DNA of 64,000 nucleotides from Actinomadura rubrisoli (GCF_004349215.1 NZ_SMKU01000004.1:1-64000), one strand, 5' to 3'. Positions 41,081 through 50,538 are shown, counted from the stretch's first letter. The notes: generated by a model not told the origin, from the sequence alone. Program-made: numbers and translations.

Positions 41081-41369
41081 CCGCGTCCTCCGATCAGGCG
41101 ACGGCCGGCTCGGACTTCCGGGCCACCGCCGCCGCGCCGGCGCTGACCGCCGGTTGGTGTTGCGGTCTGGGTGCCCGAACCGGCGACGCCGGTAACGCAC
41201 CGGTCCCGGGCAGGATGTCAAATACCTAGCCGAGTTAAATGAGACCGCAATGCGGTTGACCTGGTGGTCGATGGGCACGGTCATGCGGCAGCCAGGTTCC
41301 GAGGATCTCAGGACGACCGCGACGCGGGCGCAGGAGCAGGGATCACGGCCCTCGTCGTGCCGTGCGACG

Positions 41370-42722
41370 TCATGTCCCGCCATTTGGCCGATCGGTGGGT
41401 GCCGTGCGGTGGAGCAGTACTCGGGCCGGTGGGTAGCCATCATGGGATCGGAGGCTGGAGCGCATGTTCCTGAGAGCGGTGCGAACGCGTCCGCATTGAA
41501 CGGTTGAGCAGTTGTCCATGAACAGGTGCCAGGTCTCGATGGCCTGGTCAAGCCGGCCGCAGGCGAGTTGCAGTTCCGCGAGGTCGGCCAGAGCGATGGT
41601 CCGAGCACGGCGCTCAACGGCGGAACGGCGGCGGATGGAATCTTTGAGGTCGTTGATGGCGGTGGGCCGCTCGCCCAGGAGGCTGTGAGCCGTGGCCTGT
41701 TGCTGGGCGTGGTCGGCGGGGTGGTAGGTGCCCACGGCGATCCTGGGCCGAGAGTCGCATTCGAGCCGCACCTCGGCCGTTCGCAGATGGTGTTGAGCGC
41801 CGGCTCTGTCCCCTGTGGCGGCGTGTGCCACGGCGGCCTCACTGTGGAGGAGCGCCTGCGTCTGGGGTGGGGCCGGGGCCGGGGTCTGTAGCGCGGCATG
41901 CGCGAGATTCAGGGCTTCCTGGTGGTGGCCGAGTCGCCGGGCCTGCATGCTCAGGACTCGCAGGCCGATAGCGTACGTGGTGGGGTCACCGGCCTCGGCC
42001 GCCAGGGCGAGCGCCACATGGAAGTAGCGCTGGGCGGCTCCATGTAGTTCGTCATCGAAGCACAGATAACCGCACAGACAGGTCAACCGGGCGGCCGTCG
42101 AGTAGAGCGAGGGACGGATCCGGGTTCCTGCGCTGGCGTGCAGCCAGTCGACCACGGGAGTGGCCAGATAACCTGACGCCGCGGGCCGGACGGGTCCAGC
42201 GCCGGTGAGAGCGTCGGAAACGGCGAACATATCGGCCATCGCCGCCACTGCGGCCACCTCGGCCCGCCCCACGTGTTCTTTCTGCTCACCACCATGGTCG
42301 TGGACCGCGGTGACGGCGATCTCGGCCCAGGCGGGGATCCTCAGGGCGGCTTTGCTGTAGACCAGCTTTTCTAGCCCTAGATGACTTCCCGAGGCGCTCG
42401 GTGCCAGTACAGCCAATTGCTTGAGCGGGTCGTCCGTCCAGTACTGGAGTGGGCCGCCGGTCCAAATTCGACCGTTCCCGAATCCCGCCGCATCCGGGGT
42501 TATCGTGCGATCAAGGCGACGGCTCAGGACCTCGGCGATCAATTGCGGCACGGGACGGCGCGGGTGGGAACCCCTCAACCACTGCGACACGGCAGCACGT
42601 CCATATGCCAAGCTCATGCCGTTCTCGTCTGCCAGCTGGTTGACGGCCCGGGCCAGAGCGGCTCCGTTCAGCCGCGCCTCGGCCAGAAGCGCCCGTAATT
42701 GATCATTCGGGGTGGCCGGCAT
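41370..42722 (-). CDS. XRE-family transcriptional regulator with TPR-like C-terminus
   Basis: A 450-residue protein. The N-terminal helix-turn-helix (LRALLAEARLNGAALARAVN ... YGRAAVSQWLRGSHPRRPVP) is followed by a long helical TPR-like region (GHHQEALNLAHAALQ, DRAGAQHHLRTAEVRLECDS, CGRLDQAIETWHLFM). This architecture is very common in filamentous actinomycetes, where such proteins act as regulators, often of adjacent genes. It lies 289 bp upstream of the desulfurase-methyltransferase gene on the same strand and probably controls it or itself. Start ATG 42722. Confidence 0.88.
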   Translation of the reverse strand: MPATPNDQLRALLAEARLNGAALARAVNQLADENGMSLAYGRAAVSQWLRGSHPRRPVPQLIAEVLSRRLDRTITPDAAGFGNGRIWTGGPLQYWTDDPLKQLAVLAPSASGSHLGLEKLVYSKAALRIPAWAEIAVTAVHDHGGEQKEHVGRAEVAAVAAMADMFAVSDALTGAGPVRPAASGYLATPVVDWLHASAGTRIRPSLYSTAARLTCLCGYLCFDDELHGAAQRYFHVALALAAEAGDPTTYAIGLRVLSMQARRLGHHQEALNLAHAALQTPAPAPPQTQALLHSEAAVAHAATGDRAGAQHHLRTAEVRLECDSRPRIAVGTYHPADHAQQQATAHSLLGERPTAINDLKDSIRRRSAVERRARTIALADLAELQLACGRLDQAIETWHLFMDNCSTVQCGRVRTALRNMRSSLRSHDGYPPARVLLHRTAPTDRPNGGT

Positions 42723-43107
42723 TGTTCCTGCTTTCTCCTGCGTCGAGAACTACGCCGGGCGATCCGCCGCACGCCGAATCATCTCGGCAACCGATCGACA
42801 TCGATCATTTGCTACTTGGGTTCCCTCGGTTTCGCCCGCATGCGCGGGCTCGAAATAGGGATCCGTCCCCGGTCGATAATGGACGTCCGTTATTCCATGT
42901 CGACGACTTGTCGTGATGTGAGGCCGAAAGTATCGAGCGTCACAATGCTTGACCGATGCTGAATACATGGAGTCGCGCGAAGGCCAGACCGTGCATCTGC
43001 CGGAATGCCGGACCACCGACGAAAGAGGCCAGGTCGCCGGCACCGGTGCCCGTGGGAACCTTGGCGTCGGTGGGCGCGGCCAGCCGTCCACGCCCGACAA
43101 TGGGGGC
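42723..43107. promoter_or_regulatory. Divergent intergenic region (XRE regulator / MerR regulator)
   Basis: A 385-bp region with no supported gene; local A/T content rises at 42780-42920. It contains the inverted repeat ACGAC-TT-GTCGT (42903-42914). It must carry promoters for the minus-strand XRE gene and the plus-strand MerR gene. No sure -10/-35 pair was assigned. Confidence 0.4.
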
Positions 43108-43500
43108 ATGGACGAGCTGACGCCGATACGGAAGGTGGCCGACTGGTTCGCGCTGCCCATCTCCACGTTGCACTACTGGGAGCGGCGCGGGCTGCTGGAG
43201 CCCCACCGGCGGTCCGGGCGGCGCTACTTCGACTCCGAGCAGGTCTACCGGGTGGCGTTGATCAAGCTGTGGCGGGAGACCGGGCTGATGTCCATCGAGG
43301 AGATCGACGCCCTGCTGCGCCGGGGCGGGCCGGACACGGCGTGGCGGGAGACCGTGCACGGCCGCATCGCGGCGCTGGAGGCGCGCATCGCCCGGCTGGA
43401 CGCGGCGCGCGCCTATCTCGGCCACCTCCTCTCCTGCCCCCACGGGGACGATCTGGAGAAGTGCCCGGAGTTCCGGGAGGCCGTCTCCGTGCCCTCCTGA
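43108..43500 (+). CDS. MerR-family transcriptional regulator
   Basis: A 130-residue MerR protein. Winged-helix N-terminus PIRKVADWFALPISTLHYWE followed by RRGLLEPHRRSGRRYFDSEQ and ALIKLWRETGLMSIEEIDAL, then the dimerisation coiled coil RIAALEARIARLDAARAYL. The C-terminal effector region is short, with CPHGDDLEKCPEFRE (two Cys, typical of the small MerR group with 'CPH' and 'CP' motifs). It is convergent with, and probably regulates, the amidase-AtzG-MFS operon, whose promoter carries a palindrome at 46673-46688. Confidence 0.92.
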   Translation: MDELTPIRKVADWFALPISTLHYWERRGLLEPHRRSGRRYFDSEQVYRVALIKLWRETGLMSIEEIDALLRRGGPDTAWRETVHGRIAALEARIARLDAARAYLGHLLSCPHGDDLEKCPEFREAVSVPS

Positions 43501-43505
43501 GCCGG

Positions 43506-44966
43506 TCACCGGGAACGGGGCATGGCCAGGGCCGCCACGAGCGCGGCGGCGGCCACGCAGCCGGCGGAGACGAGGAAGGCGACGGTGTGGCCGTGGGCCA
43601 GCGCGGACGGGGCGTCCGCACCGCCCCGTCCCGGATGCGCGGCGGCCCAGCCCGCCGCCGCCGAGGCCGAGACCGTGCTGAGCACGGCGAGCCCGATCGC
43701 CCCGCTGGTCTGCCGGACGGTGTTCAGCACGCCCGCGGCCAGCCCGTTCCTCGACGGGGGGACGCCGCTGGTGGCCGCGACCGTGATCGGGGTGAACGCG
43801 GCGGCGGTCCCGAAGCCGAAGACACCGCCGGACACCACCACCGTCATCACGTAGGAGCCGTCCACGCCGAGGAACGCCGCCACCCCGGCGAACCCGGCCG
43901 CGCCGAGCAGGCAGCACGACACGGCCGCGCGGCGCGGGCCGAGGCGGACCGTCAGCGGGCCCGCCGCCTGGGCGCCCGCGAACATCGCGACGCCGACCGG
44001 CAGGTAGCCGAGCCCAGCCCGCAGCGGCGACCAGCCGTGCACGTCCTGGAGGTACAGCGACAGCAGGATCGGGCTGGCGAAGAAGCCCAGGCCGAGCAGG
44101 AACATCACCACGTTGCCGCTGCTGACCGCGCGCGACCGGAAGACGTCCAGCGCCACCAGCGGCTCCCGGGCCCACCGCGCCTGGTGCAGCAGGAAGATCC
44201 CCAGCAGCGCGAACCCGCCGGCCAACGCGCCCATGACCTCAAGGCTCGTCCAGCCCGCGACGGCGGCGCGCATCAGCGCGTACACCACGCCGGTCAGCCC
44301 GGCGGTGACCAGCGCGGCGCCCACCACGTCCAGCCGGGGACGGCGGCCGGGCACGTCGTGCCGCGGCAGGCCGCGCGCGGCGCCCGCGAGGGTGAGCGCC
44401 CCGACCGGGACGGTCACGAAGAACACCCATCGCCAGCCCGCCCACTGGGTGAGGACCCCGCCGATCACGGGACCGGACGCGGCGCCGATCGCGCCGACCG
44501 CGCTCCACGTGCCCAGCGCCCGCGCGCGCCTGGCCGGGTCGGTGAACGTCGTGGTCAGCAGCGACAGCGTCACCGGCATCAGCAGTGCCCCGCCGAGGCC
44601 CTGCACCGCCCTCGCGGCCAGCAGCATCTCCGGCGTGACGGCGAGGCCGCCGAGGACCCGCGCGGCGGTGAAGACCGCCATCCCGGTGAGCAGCATCGCG
44701 CGGCGGCCGAACACGTCCGCGCACCGGCCGCCGAGCAGCAGGAAGCCCGCGAAGGCGAGGGTGTAGGCGTTGACCACCCAGGGCAGGGTGGCCGGTGAGA
44801 ACCCGAGCGAGGCACGGATGTCGGGCAGCGCCACCGACACGATGGTGGCGTCCAAGATGACGACGAACGACCCCGCGCAGGCCAGCGCCATCACCAGCCG
44901 CTCGTGCCGCCGGGCGCCCTCCTGCGGCGATGCCGGAGCCCGTTCCGCGTGAGCCTGCGGCCTCAT
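43506..44966 (-). CDS. DHA2/EmrB-type MFS multidrug transporter
   Basis: A 486-residue, 14-span drug:H+ antiporter. Motif A-like GRCADVFGRRAML, motif C-like GAASGPVIGGVL, and the N-terminal SFVVILDATIVSVALPDIRA typical of DHA2 efflux pumps. ATG 44966 overlaps the AtzG-like gene stop (ATGA). As the last gene of the MerR-linked operon it likely exports the compound the amidase acts on, or the product. Confidence 0.93.
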   Translation of the reverse strand: MRPQAHAERAPASPQEGARRHERLVMALACAGSFVVILDATIVSVALPDIRASLGFSPATLPWVVNAYTLAFAGFLLLGGRCADVFGRRAMLLTGMAVFTAARVLGGLAVTPEMLLAARAVQGLGGALLMPVTLSLLTTTFTDPARRARALGTWSAVGAIGAASGPVIGGVLTQWAGWRWVFFVTVPVGALTLAGAARGLPRHDVPGRRPRLDVVGAALVTAGLTGVVYALMRAAVAGWTSLEVMGALAGGFALLGIFLLHQARWAREPLVALDVFRSRAVSSGNVVMFLLGLGFFASPILLSLYLQDVHGWSPLRAGLGYLPVGVAMFAGAQAAGPLTVRLGPRRAAVSCCLLGAAGFAGVAAFLGVDGSYVMTVVVSGGVFGFGTAAAFTPITVAATSGVPPSRNGLAAGVLNTVRQTSGAIGLAVLSTVSASAAAGWAAAHPGRGGADAPSALAHGHTVAFLVSAGCVAAAALVAALAMPRSR

Positions 44967-45223
44967 GCCGGGTCCTCGTCCTCGTCCGGACGGACGGAGA
45001 CGCGGCGGTCCAGTACGGGCCGGGCGTAGCGCGCCGCGGGCACATCGAACAGGCCGTCGATGGCCGGACGCAGCGTGACGTAGGACGCGACGAGCCCGGC
45101 GATCTCCCGCTCGTCCGCGGGGAGCCCGGCGGCGGCCAGCAGGCTGCGCACCCTGACGGCCGCGTCGCGGTGCGCGGCGGTCGCTTCGTGCGGTGCGGCG
45201 GTCTCTTCGTGCGGCGTGGTCAC
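44963..45223 (-). CDS. AtzG-like (DUF4089) small protein
   Basis: An 86-residue GatC-like protein: VRSLLAAAGLPADEREIAGL and ARPVLDRRVS. Such proteins accompany amidase-signature enzymes of the AtzE type and stabilise them as small subunits. The gene lies between amidase and transporter with GTGA and ATGA overlaps, which supports a complex with the amidase upstream. The first about 18 residues are a repetitive HEE/HEA tail. Confidence 0.82.
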   Translation of the reverse strand: MTTPHEETAAPHEATAAHRDAAVRVRSLLAAAGLPADEREIAGLVASYVTLRPAIDGLFDVPAARYARPVLDRRVSVRPDEDEDPA

Positions 45224-46620
45224 GCGCTCATCTCCTCAGCCGTGTCCAGGACGGGGATGCGGCGGTGCCAGCCGGTGTGCCGCTGGAACGCGTCCCCGAC
45301 CCGCAGGATCGCGGCCTCGCCCGCCACCGGGCCCGCGATCTGCATCGACAGCGGCAGCCCGGACGCGGTGCGGCCCATCGGCACCGCGAGCACGGGGTTG
45401 GCCAGCGGATTCCAGTACGGGGTGTGGATCTTCCCGAACACGCCCGCGTCGTCCTGGTGGCCCGCCTCGTCGGCCAGCGCGTCGAACGGCGGCGCGCCGA
45501 TCGACGCGGTCGGGCACACGATCACGTCGACCTCCGCGAACAACGCGTCCACGGCGCGCTGCGCCACCCGCCGGACCCGCTGCGCCTGGACGTACTCCGC
45601 GCCCGAGACCAGCGCGCCCTTCGCCAGCAGGCCCCGCGAGGCCGTGAAGTAGTCGTCCCAGCGGCGGGACAGGTCGGCGCGGTGGTAGGCCAGGCCCTCA
45701 CTGGCGGCGGTCACGAAGAGCGCGGTGATCAGCTCCCGCCAGTACGGCAGCCTGGTCTCCGCCGGGACGGCCCCCAGCCCGGCCAGCACCGCCACGGCCT
45801 CGTCGAACGCCGCGGGCACCGCCGGGTCGCCGTCCGGGGGGAAGTGGTGCTCCCGCACGACGCCGACCCGCAGCCCGGTCAGGTCCCCGTCGAACGGGGG
45901 CTCGGCGAACGGGACGTCCGTCCGGTCGGCGATCACGTTCAGCACCGCGGAGCAATCGCGGGCGCTGCGGGCCATCGGGCCGACGCGGTCCAGGCTGTAC
46001 GCGAGCGGCACGCATCCGGCGCCGGGGACCCGCCCGAACGTCGGCATCAGCCCGCTGACCCCGCAGAACGCGGCGGGCATGCGGATGCTCCCGCCAGTGT
46101 CGCCGCCGAGCCCGGCGAGGAACATCCCCGTCGCGATGCCGCTGCCCGTTCCCGAGCTGGAACCCCCGGCCCAGGACTCGGTCCGCCAGGGGTTGCGCGG
46201 GAACGGGAACGGCTTGCCCGCCTCCGGAAGCCCGCAGCCGAACTCCATCGCGGTCGTCTTCCCGGTGAAGACCGCACCGGCCGCGCGGAGCCGGGCCACC
46301 GCGAGGGCGTCCCGTCCCGCTCCCCAGGCGGGGTCGAGGACGAGGCTCTGCGCGGTGGTCGGCCCGTCCGCCACGGCGATGGTGTCCTTGACGCCGAACG
46401 GGATGCCGTGCAGCGGCCCCCGGTCGAGCCCGCCCGCCAGTTCCTCGTCGGCGCGCCGGGCCGCCGCGAGCGCCCGCTCGTCGAACCGCGCGAGGTACAC
46501 CCCGAGCGACGCGTCGGACCGTTCGGCCGCGGCGATCGCCGCCTCGGTCAGCCCGACGCTGGTCACCGTCCCGTCGCGCAGCGCCTGCGCGGCCTCGGTC
46601 AGGGTCGACGCTTCGATCAC
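45220..46620 (-). CDS. Amidase-signature family hydrolase
   Basis: A 466-residue amidase. Catalytic Lys in GIPFGVKDTIAV, the glycine/serine-rich signature WAGGSSSGTGSGIATGMF with cis-Ser, and nucleophile Ser in GDTGGSIRMPAAFCGVSG. It resembles AtzE-type enzymes, which hydrolyse biuret-like or small amide substrates with an AtzG partner; such a partner follows here. GTG 46620 has GGAGG upstream. It is the first gene of the operon. The substrate is unknown. Confidence 0.92.
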   Translation of the reverse strand: MIEASTLTEAAQALRDGTVTSVGLTEAAIAAAERSDASLGVYLARFDERALAAARRADEELAGGLDRGPLHGIPFGVKDTIAVADGPTTAQSLVLDPAWGAGRDALAVARLRAAGAVFTGKTTAMEFGCGLPEAGKPFPFPRNPWRTESWAGGSSSGTGSGIATGMFLAGLGGDTGGSIRMPAAFCGVSGLMPTFGRVPGAGCVPLAYSLDRVGPMARSARDCSAVLNVIADRTDVPFAEPPFDGDLTGLRVGVVREHHFPPDGDPAVPAAFDEAVAVLAGLGAVPAETRLPYWRELITALFVTAASEGLAYHRADLSRRWDDYFTASRGLLAKGALVSGAEYVQAQRVRRVAQRAVDALFAEVDVIVCPTASIGAPPFDALADEAGHQDDAGVFGKIHTPYWNPLANPVLAVPMGRTASGLPLSMQIAGPVAGEAAILRVGDAFQRHTGWHRRIPVLDTAEEMSA

Positions 46621-46672
46621 GTTCCACCTCCGTAACGCCGCCCTGGCGGCCGGCAGAACGCAACCCTCCTAA

Positions 46673-46688
46673 CTCAACCCGGGTTGAG
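46673..46688. promoter_or_regulatory. Perfect 16-bp palindrome upstream of the amidase operon (probable MerR operator)
   Basis: CTCAACCCGGGTTGAG lies 53 bp before the amidase GTG. CTCAA...TTGAG symmetric boxes are the usual operator form for MerR-family activators, placed between -35 and -10. On the minus strand TTGCGC overlaps its left edge and TAGGAG follows, which could be the promoter boxes. The MerR gene sits at the other end of the operon. Confidence 0.6.
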
Positions 46689-46770
46689 CGCAACCGCGTG
46701 TGATCAACGTCTCCCGGCGCGGACGCCCCCGCCCGGCCGGCGATGCCGACAGGGTGGACGACGCGATCTC

Positions 46771-48162
46771 TTACGAGAGGATCTGACGAGCCTTGGCGAT
46801 GCCCGAGTCGCGGTTGCGGTCCAGCTCGTCATCGGTGAAGACGGGCGTGCGGATGTCGGGCGCGATGCCGGGGCCCTCGAAACTGTGGCCAGTGCCGTCG
46901 GTGTAGCGCTCGTTGCCCAGGCCGAACGCCCAGCCGTTGGGCAGCAGGCCGGTCAGGACGTCGGAGAACACGCCCTGGGTGCTGCGGCCGATCCGGGTCG
47001 GCTTGGGCGTGCGGCCCATCATCGCCTGGGTGAAGGTCTCGGCGGCGCTGACCGACAGGTCGCTGGTCAGCATCGCCACCGGCCCGCGATAGGCCGGTGC
47101 GTGCGCGGGCCGGACGGTGACCCGCTGCGGCTTGGTGAAGCGCGTGGGGTTCTTCGGGTCGTTGCGGGCCGCCTTGACGTAGCCGAGGTAGGGCTTGTCG
47201 GTCAGGCGGGCGGCGACTTGCAGGCCCAGCGCGTCGAAGCCTCCGCCGTTGTTGCGCACGTCGATGATGAGCCCCTTCATCGTGCGCACGCGCGACTTGG
47301 TGAACACCGCGTTGAGCGCCCGGTCGAGCTCGGCGCGGTCGTCGACGTAGAAGATGTCGTCCTCGCTGCGGCCCTTGTAGGCGACGAACCGGTTCAGCCT
47401 GAGGTACCCGATCCGGCCCGGCAGGTCGGCGTAGGAGATCTGGTCGTTGCCCCAGGACTTCAGCGGCACTCCGAGGTAGGTGCCGATCGCCTTGTTGGTC
47501 CTGGCGGTGAACTCGTTGGATCCCGTCCTGGTGCCGGGGCGCAGGCCCTCGAATTCGCCGATGTCCTCGGCCTCCAGGGACGTGTGCGCGTCTCCGAGCG
47601 GCGTCGTCATCTCGACGAGGATCTTGTACAGCTCTTCGCCGCTGGTGTCGGGGCGCACCTGGGGCCGGTACTTCGCGCGGGCCGCCTGCCAGTCCACCTT
47701 CCTGGACGCGAAGAACGGGTAGTTCTCCGCGTAGGTCGTCCAGTAGATGTCGAAGACCGTCAACGGGTCCTTGGGCGCCGGCTTGCCGCAGCGGGCGGGC
47801 AGTGCGGAGATCTTGTCGAGGACGATCGGTCCCGCCGAGCCGAGCGCCAGGAGGCGGGCGCGGTCCCGGCCGGTCGGGGTGAAGACCAGCTCCGGCCGTC
47901 CCTTCCGGCCGAACTGCACCCCCTTCGAGACGGGCGCCCCGGGGAGCCGGGCGGAGTTGATGTCGCCGGGCAGGCAGCTGATCGAGGTGGTCTGGTAGGA
48001 CGTCAGCTTTCCTTTCTTGACGACGAAGATGTAGTTGTAGCCCTCGCTGCGCCACACCCCGTCGATTCCCTTGGCCGCCGCCTCGGCAGGGGCGACGGCC
48101 GCCGTCAGGGCGAGCGCCGCCACGGCGGCCGCGCTCATGCTGATGATTCCCGTGATCTTCAT
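46771..48162 (-). CDS. Secreted S41-family peptidase
   Basis: A 463-residue protein with a signal peptide (MKITGIISMSAAAVAALALT ... APAEAAA, residues 1-30). The C-terminal half is the S41/tail-specific protease fold: RIGYLRLNRF, KGLIIDVRNNGGGFDALGLQ, and the nucleophile region LTSDLSVSAAETFTQAMMG, followed by RSTQGVFSDV. It probably degrades or processes peptides outside the membrane. ATG 48162 was chosen because it starts the signal peptide; the frame is open further upstream. No operon partner. Confidence 0.9.
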   Translation of the reverse strand: MKITGIISMSAAAVAALALTAAVAPAEAAAKGIDGVWRSEGYNYIFVVKKGKLTSYQTTSISCLPGDINSARLPGAPVSKGVQFGRKGRPELVFTPTGRDRARLLALGSAGPIVLDKISALPARCGKPAPKDPLTVFDIYWTTYAENYPFFASRKVDWQAARAKYRPQVRPDTSGEELYKILVEMTTPLGDAHTSLEAEDIGEFEGLRPGTRTGSNEFTARTNKAIGTYLGVPLKSWGNDQISYADLPGRIGYLRLNRFVAYKGRSEDDIFYVDDRAELDRALNAVFTKSRVRTMKGLIIDVRNNGGGFDALGLQVAARLTDKPYLGYVKAARNDPKNPTRFTKPQRVTVRPAHAPAYRGPVAMLTSDLSVSAAETFTQAMMGRTPKPTRIGRSTQGVFSDVLTGLLPNGWAFGLGNERYTDGTGHSFEGPGIAPDIRTPVFTDDELDRNRDSGIAKARQILS

Positions 48163-48284
48163 GGCGACCACGCTATTGAGGGCCCGGTCCGGAAAGCGTC
48201 CTCCGAGCCGCCGATTCACCGTCATCCGCGAGGGGTACGGGCCCGCTGACGATCGTTCAGGGACCCGCCGTGCCGGTGGCGGGT

Positions 48285-49640
48285 TCAGGTGCGTGACGTG
48301 AGGTTCATGTGGATGTCCTCGGCGGCCCACAGCACGAAGCGTTCGACGGGCGTGACCGTCCGGCCGGGCGCCGGCCGGAATCGGAATCGCTTCAGCAGGA
48401 CGGCCAGGACGAGTTCGGCCTCGACCATCGCCAGGGCGGCGCCTTCACAGCTGCGCGGGCCGAGCCCGAACGGAATGTAGGCGAGCCGCGGACGCCCCGC
48501 CGACGCCTCCGGCGCGAACCGGTCGGGGTCGAAGACCTGCGGGTCCGGCCAGTACTCGGGGTTCATGTGGACGGCCCAGAACGGATAGAAGATGGTCGTA
48601 CCCGCTGAAACGGCGTACTCGCCGAGAACGAGGTCCTCGGTGGCCTCCCGTGCGCCGTACGGCCCCGGCGGATAGAGCCTCATCGCCTCTTTGAGCGCCC
48701 GGTCCAGGAGGGTCAGCTTCCTGAGATCGCCGTACTCGGGCACGGCACGCTCGCCCAGCACCTCGTCCACCTGGGCGGCGACGCGCTCGGCCACGTCCGG
48801 GTGCTGGGCCAGCAGGTACAGCATCCAGGAGATGGCGACGCCGGTGGTGTGGTGGGCGGCCAGCATGGTCATCAGCACCGTGTCGCGGATCCGCGCCGGG
48901 GACTCCCCCGCCTCGGCCAAGGCCGCGATCAGATCGCTCCGCCCGCCCTGCCGGCCCGTCCCGGGCTCGCGGTGCGCGGCGAGGACCCGGTCGACGGTCG
49001 CCCGCAGGTAGGCCAGGGCCTCCTCGGCGCGGACGCGGCGCTCCTCCTCTGTGCCCGGCATGTCCGTCTGGTACAGCCGCGCCAGATTCTCGATGAGCAC
49101 GTCCTCGAAGGCCGACACGACCCGTCCGGCGGACTCCGCGGACGCGAGGCCGCTGCCGAGCGCGTACTCGCAGATCATTCGAAGCGACAGCTCGCTCAGG
49201 TCCTTCTGCAAGGCGACCGGACCGGCGCCGGCCTGCCCCGCCCAGCGGTCGGCCATCTCGGTCGTCAAGGCGGTGAACCGGGCGAAGTGCGCTTCATGCG
49301 AGGGCCGTCCGGCCAGCACCGCCAGCAGCACCCGCCGCCACGGACCGTGTTCATGGGCGGGGATCGTCTGCAGGTTGCCCGACTCCTGCAGGGGCGCCAG
49401 GAACTCGAACAGCTCTTCCGGCCGCTTGTTGATCTTCGCGGTGGCCTCCAGCAGGACGGGATCGGCGACCGACACCGCCAGCCCCGCGCCCGGCAGCGGG
49501 AACCGCACCACCGGCCCGTACTCGGCATGCAGGTGCAGCTGGTAGTTGTGCAACCCTCCCGCGGCCACGATGGCGTCGGCGCCGTCGCCTTCCGCAGGCG
49601 GCCCAGGGATCGGCGATGGGGTCATACCGTTGTCTCGCAT
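48285..49640 (-). CDS. Cytochrome P450
   Basis: A 451-residue P450. I-helix LAAHHTTGVAISW, ExxR in LKEAMRLYPPGPYG, and the heme loop FGLGPRSCEGAALAMVEAEL with Cys ligand. The PERF-like element is DPDRFAPEA. The I-helix acidic residue normally before Thr is His. ATG 49640 has GGGAGAG upstream. No ferredoxin gene is adjacent, so a general reductase is needed. Substrate unknown; it is remote from the biosynthetic cluster. Confidence 0.92.
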   Translation of the reverse strand: MRDNGMTPSPIPGPPAEGDGADAIVAAGGLHNYQLHLHAEYGPVVRFPLPGAGLAVSVADPVLLEATAKINKRPEELFEFLAPLQESGNLQTIPAHEHGPWRRVLLAVLAGRPSHEAHFARFTALTTEMADRWAGQAGAGPVALQKDLSELSLRMICEYALGSGLASAESAGRVVSAFEDVLIENLARLYQTDMPGTEEERRVRAEEALAYLRATVDRVLAAHREPGTGRQGGRSDLIAALAEAGESPARIRDTVLMTMLAAHHTTGVAISWMLYLLAQHPDVAERVAAQVDEVLGERAVPEYGDLRKLTLLDRALKEAMRLYPPGPYGAREATEDLVLGEYAVSAGTTIFYPFWAVHMNPEYWPDPQVFDPDRFAPEASAGRPRLAYIPFGLGPRSCEGAALAMVEAELVLAVLLKRFRFRPAPGRTVTPVERFVLWAAEDIHMNLTSRT

Positions 49641-50051
49641 TCGTGCTCTCCCACGTCCAGGGTCTCCCATGCTTGCATGCCCGCACGCGCCGCCACGGGC
49701 CGCAAATATAGCCCAGATCAGGCGATAAGTCGCTATACCCGGACTCCACCACCCCAATGGAAACGCTTCAATCATTACCCAGCGTCCGCGTCGCGTATGC
49801 CGCTGTGACCAGTTCTCGGCGTTCATCTGAACGTCACCGACCTGCTTGTTGACATTGCAAGAAGATGGGGTCTTTTCGCCCGGGGCGAGAATATGTCGCT
49901 GCGCGTTTCCGCTGGGTGATTGGGTCCCGACCTGGGCCCTGGGGCCTATGCCTCCATGATCCACCGCGATTACCGTCATCAATGTCATGGGATCGGAATT
50001 GCGTTCGTGGGCGGCCATGGATCGGGCGCGGTCATCGAGAAGGGACCAGTA
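49641..50051. other. Divergent intergenic region (P450 / SapA-like)
   Basis: A 411-bp region with no supported gene. It contains the inverted repeat CGTTCA-TC-TGAACG (49820-49833), a possible operator, and a comparatively A/T-rich stretch around 49700-49870. Promoters for both flanking genes are expected here. Confidence 0.4.
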
Positions 50052-50459
50052 ATGAGGAAAGCACTCTCCGCTCTGGCGGTCGTCGGCACTGCCGCGGGGG
50101 CACTCACCTTCGCGGCCGGGCCGGCGAGCGCGGACCCCGGTAGCAGCTATTGCGGATCCGGCTACCGGACGGTGGACTCGCACACCCTCTACGGCGGGAG
50201 CAACTCCGCGACCATTTACCTGACCTACAACTCGGGGAATGGCTACAACTGCACGGTCACCGTTCTCAACAATCCCGGCTACCGGTACTACCTGTCGACC
50301 TTCGTCCAGACCGGGTCGGCCAGGGACAGCGACTCCGGCGAGTTCTCCAGGTACGCGGGACCGACCTACGTCTACGGCCGGAACCAGTGCGTGAAGTGGG
50401 GCGGCCAGCTCGACGTCGACCCCGGCACCTACTGGGAGAGCCCCTGGCACCACTGCTGA
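50052..50459 (+). CDS. SapA-like secreted spore-associated protein
   Basis: A 135-residue exported protein: signal peptide MRKALSALAVVGTAAGALTF to ASA (about residue 27), then a small four-cysteine domain (SSYCGSG, GYNCTV, NQCVKWGG, C-terminal HHC). RDSDSGEFSRYAGPTYVYGR and CVKWGGQLD match spore-associated protein A of Streptomyces and relatives, found in culture fluid and spores; its function is unknown. ATG 50052 follows GAAGGGA at fair spacing. A terminator-like hairpin follows the gene. Confidence 0.8.
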   Translation: MRKALSALAVVGTAAGALTFAAGPASADPGSSYCGSGYRTVDSHTLYGGSNSATIYLTYNSGNGYNCTVTVLNNPGYRYYLSTFVQTGSARDSDSGEFSRYAGPTYVYGRNQCVKWGGQLDVDPGTYWESPWHHC

Positions 50460-50482
50460 CCACGCGTCAAGGCCGAGCCGGA

Positions 50483-50525
50483 CCAGTCCCCGGGCCTAGA
50501 AGAGGGAGAATCGCCCGGGGACTGG
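50483..50525. terminator. Bidirectional terminator hairpin
   Basis: A perfect 13-bp stem, CCAGTCCCCGGGC (50483-50495) with GCCCGGGGACTGG (50513-50525), and a 17-nt loop. It lies between the convergent SapA-like gene and the substrate-binding protein gene, so it can stop transcription from both sides. Confidence 0.8.
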
Positions 50526-50538
50526 AAGGTCCTCCGCG

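Noticed and set aside
42940-44175. Long minus-strand frame rich in Gly/Arg/Pro overlapping MerR and the transporter
   Set aside because: It is the out-of-frame reading of the MFS gene and its downstream region; composition is typical of a shadow frame in GC-rich DNA and no domain is visible.
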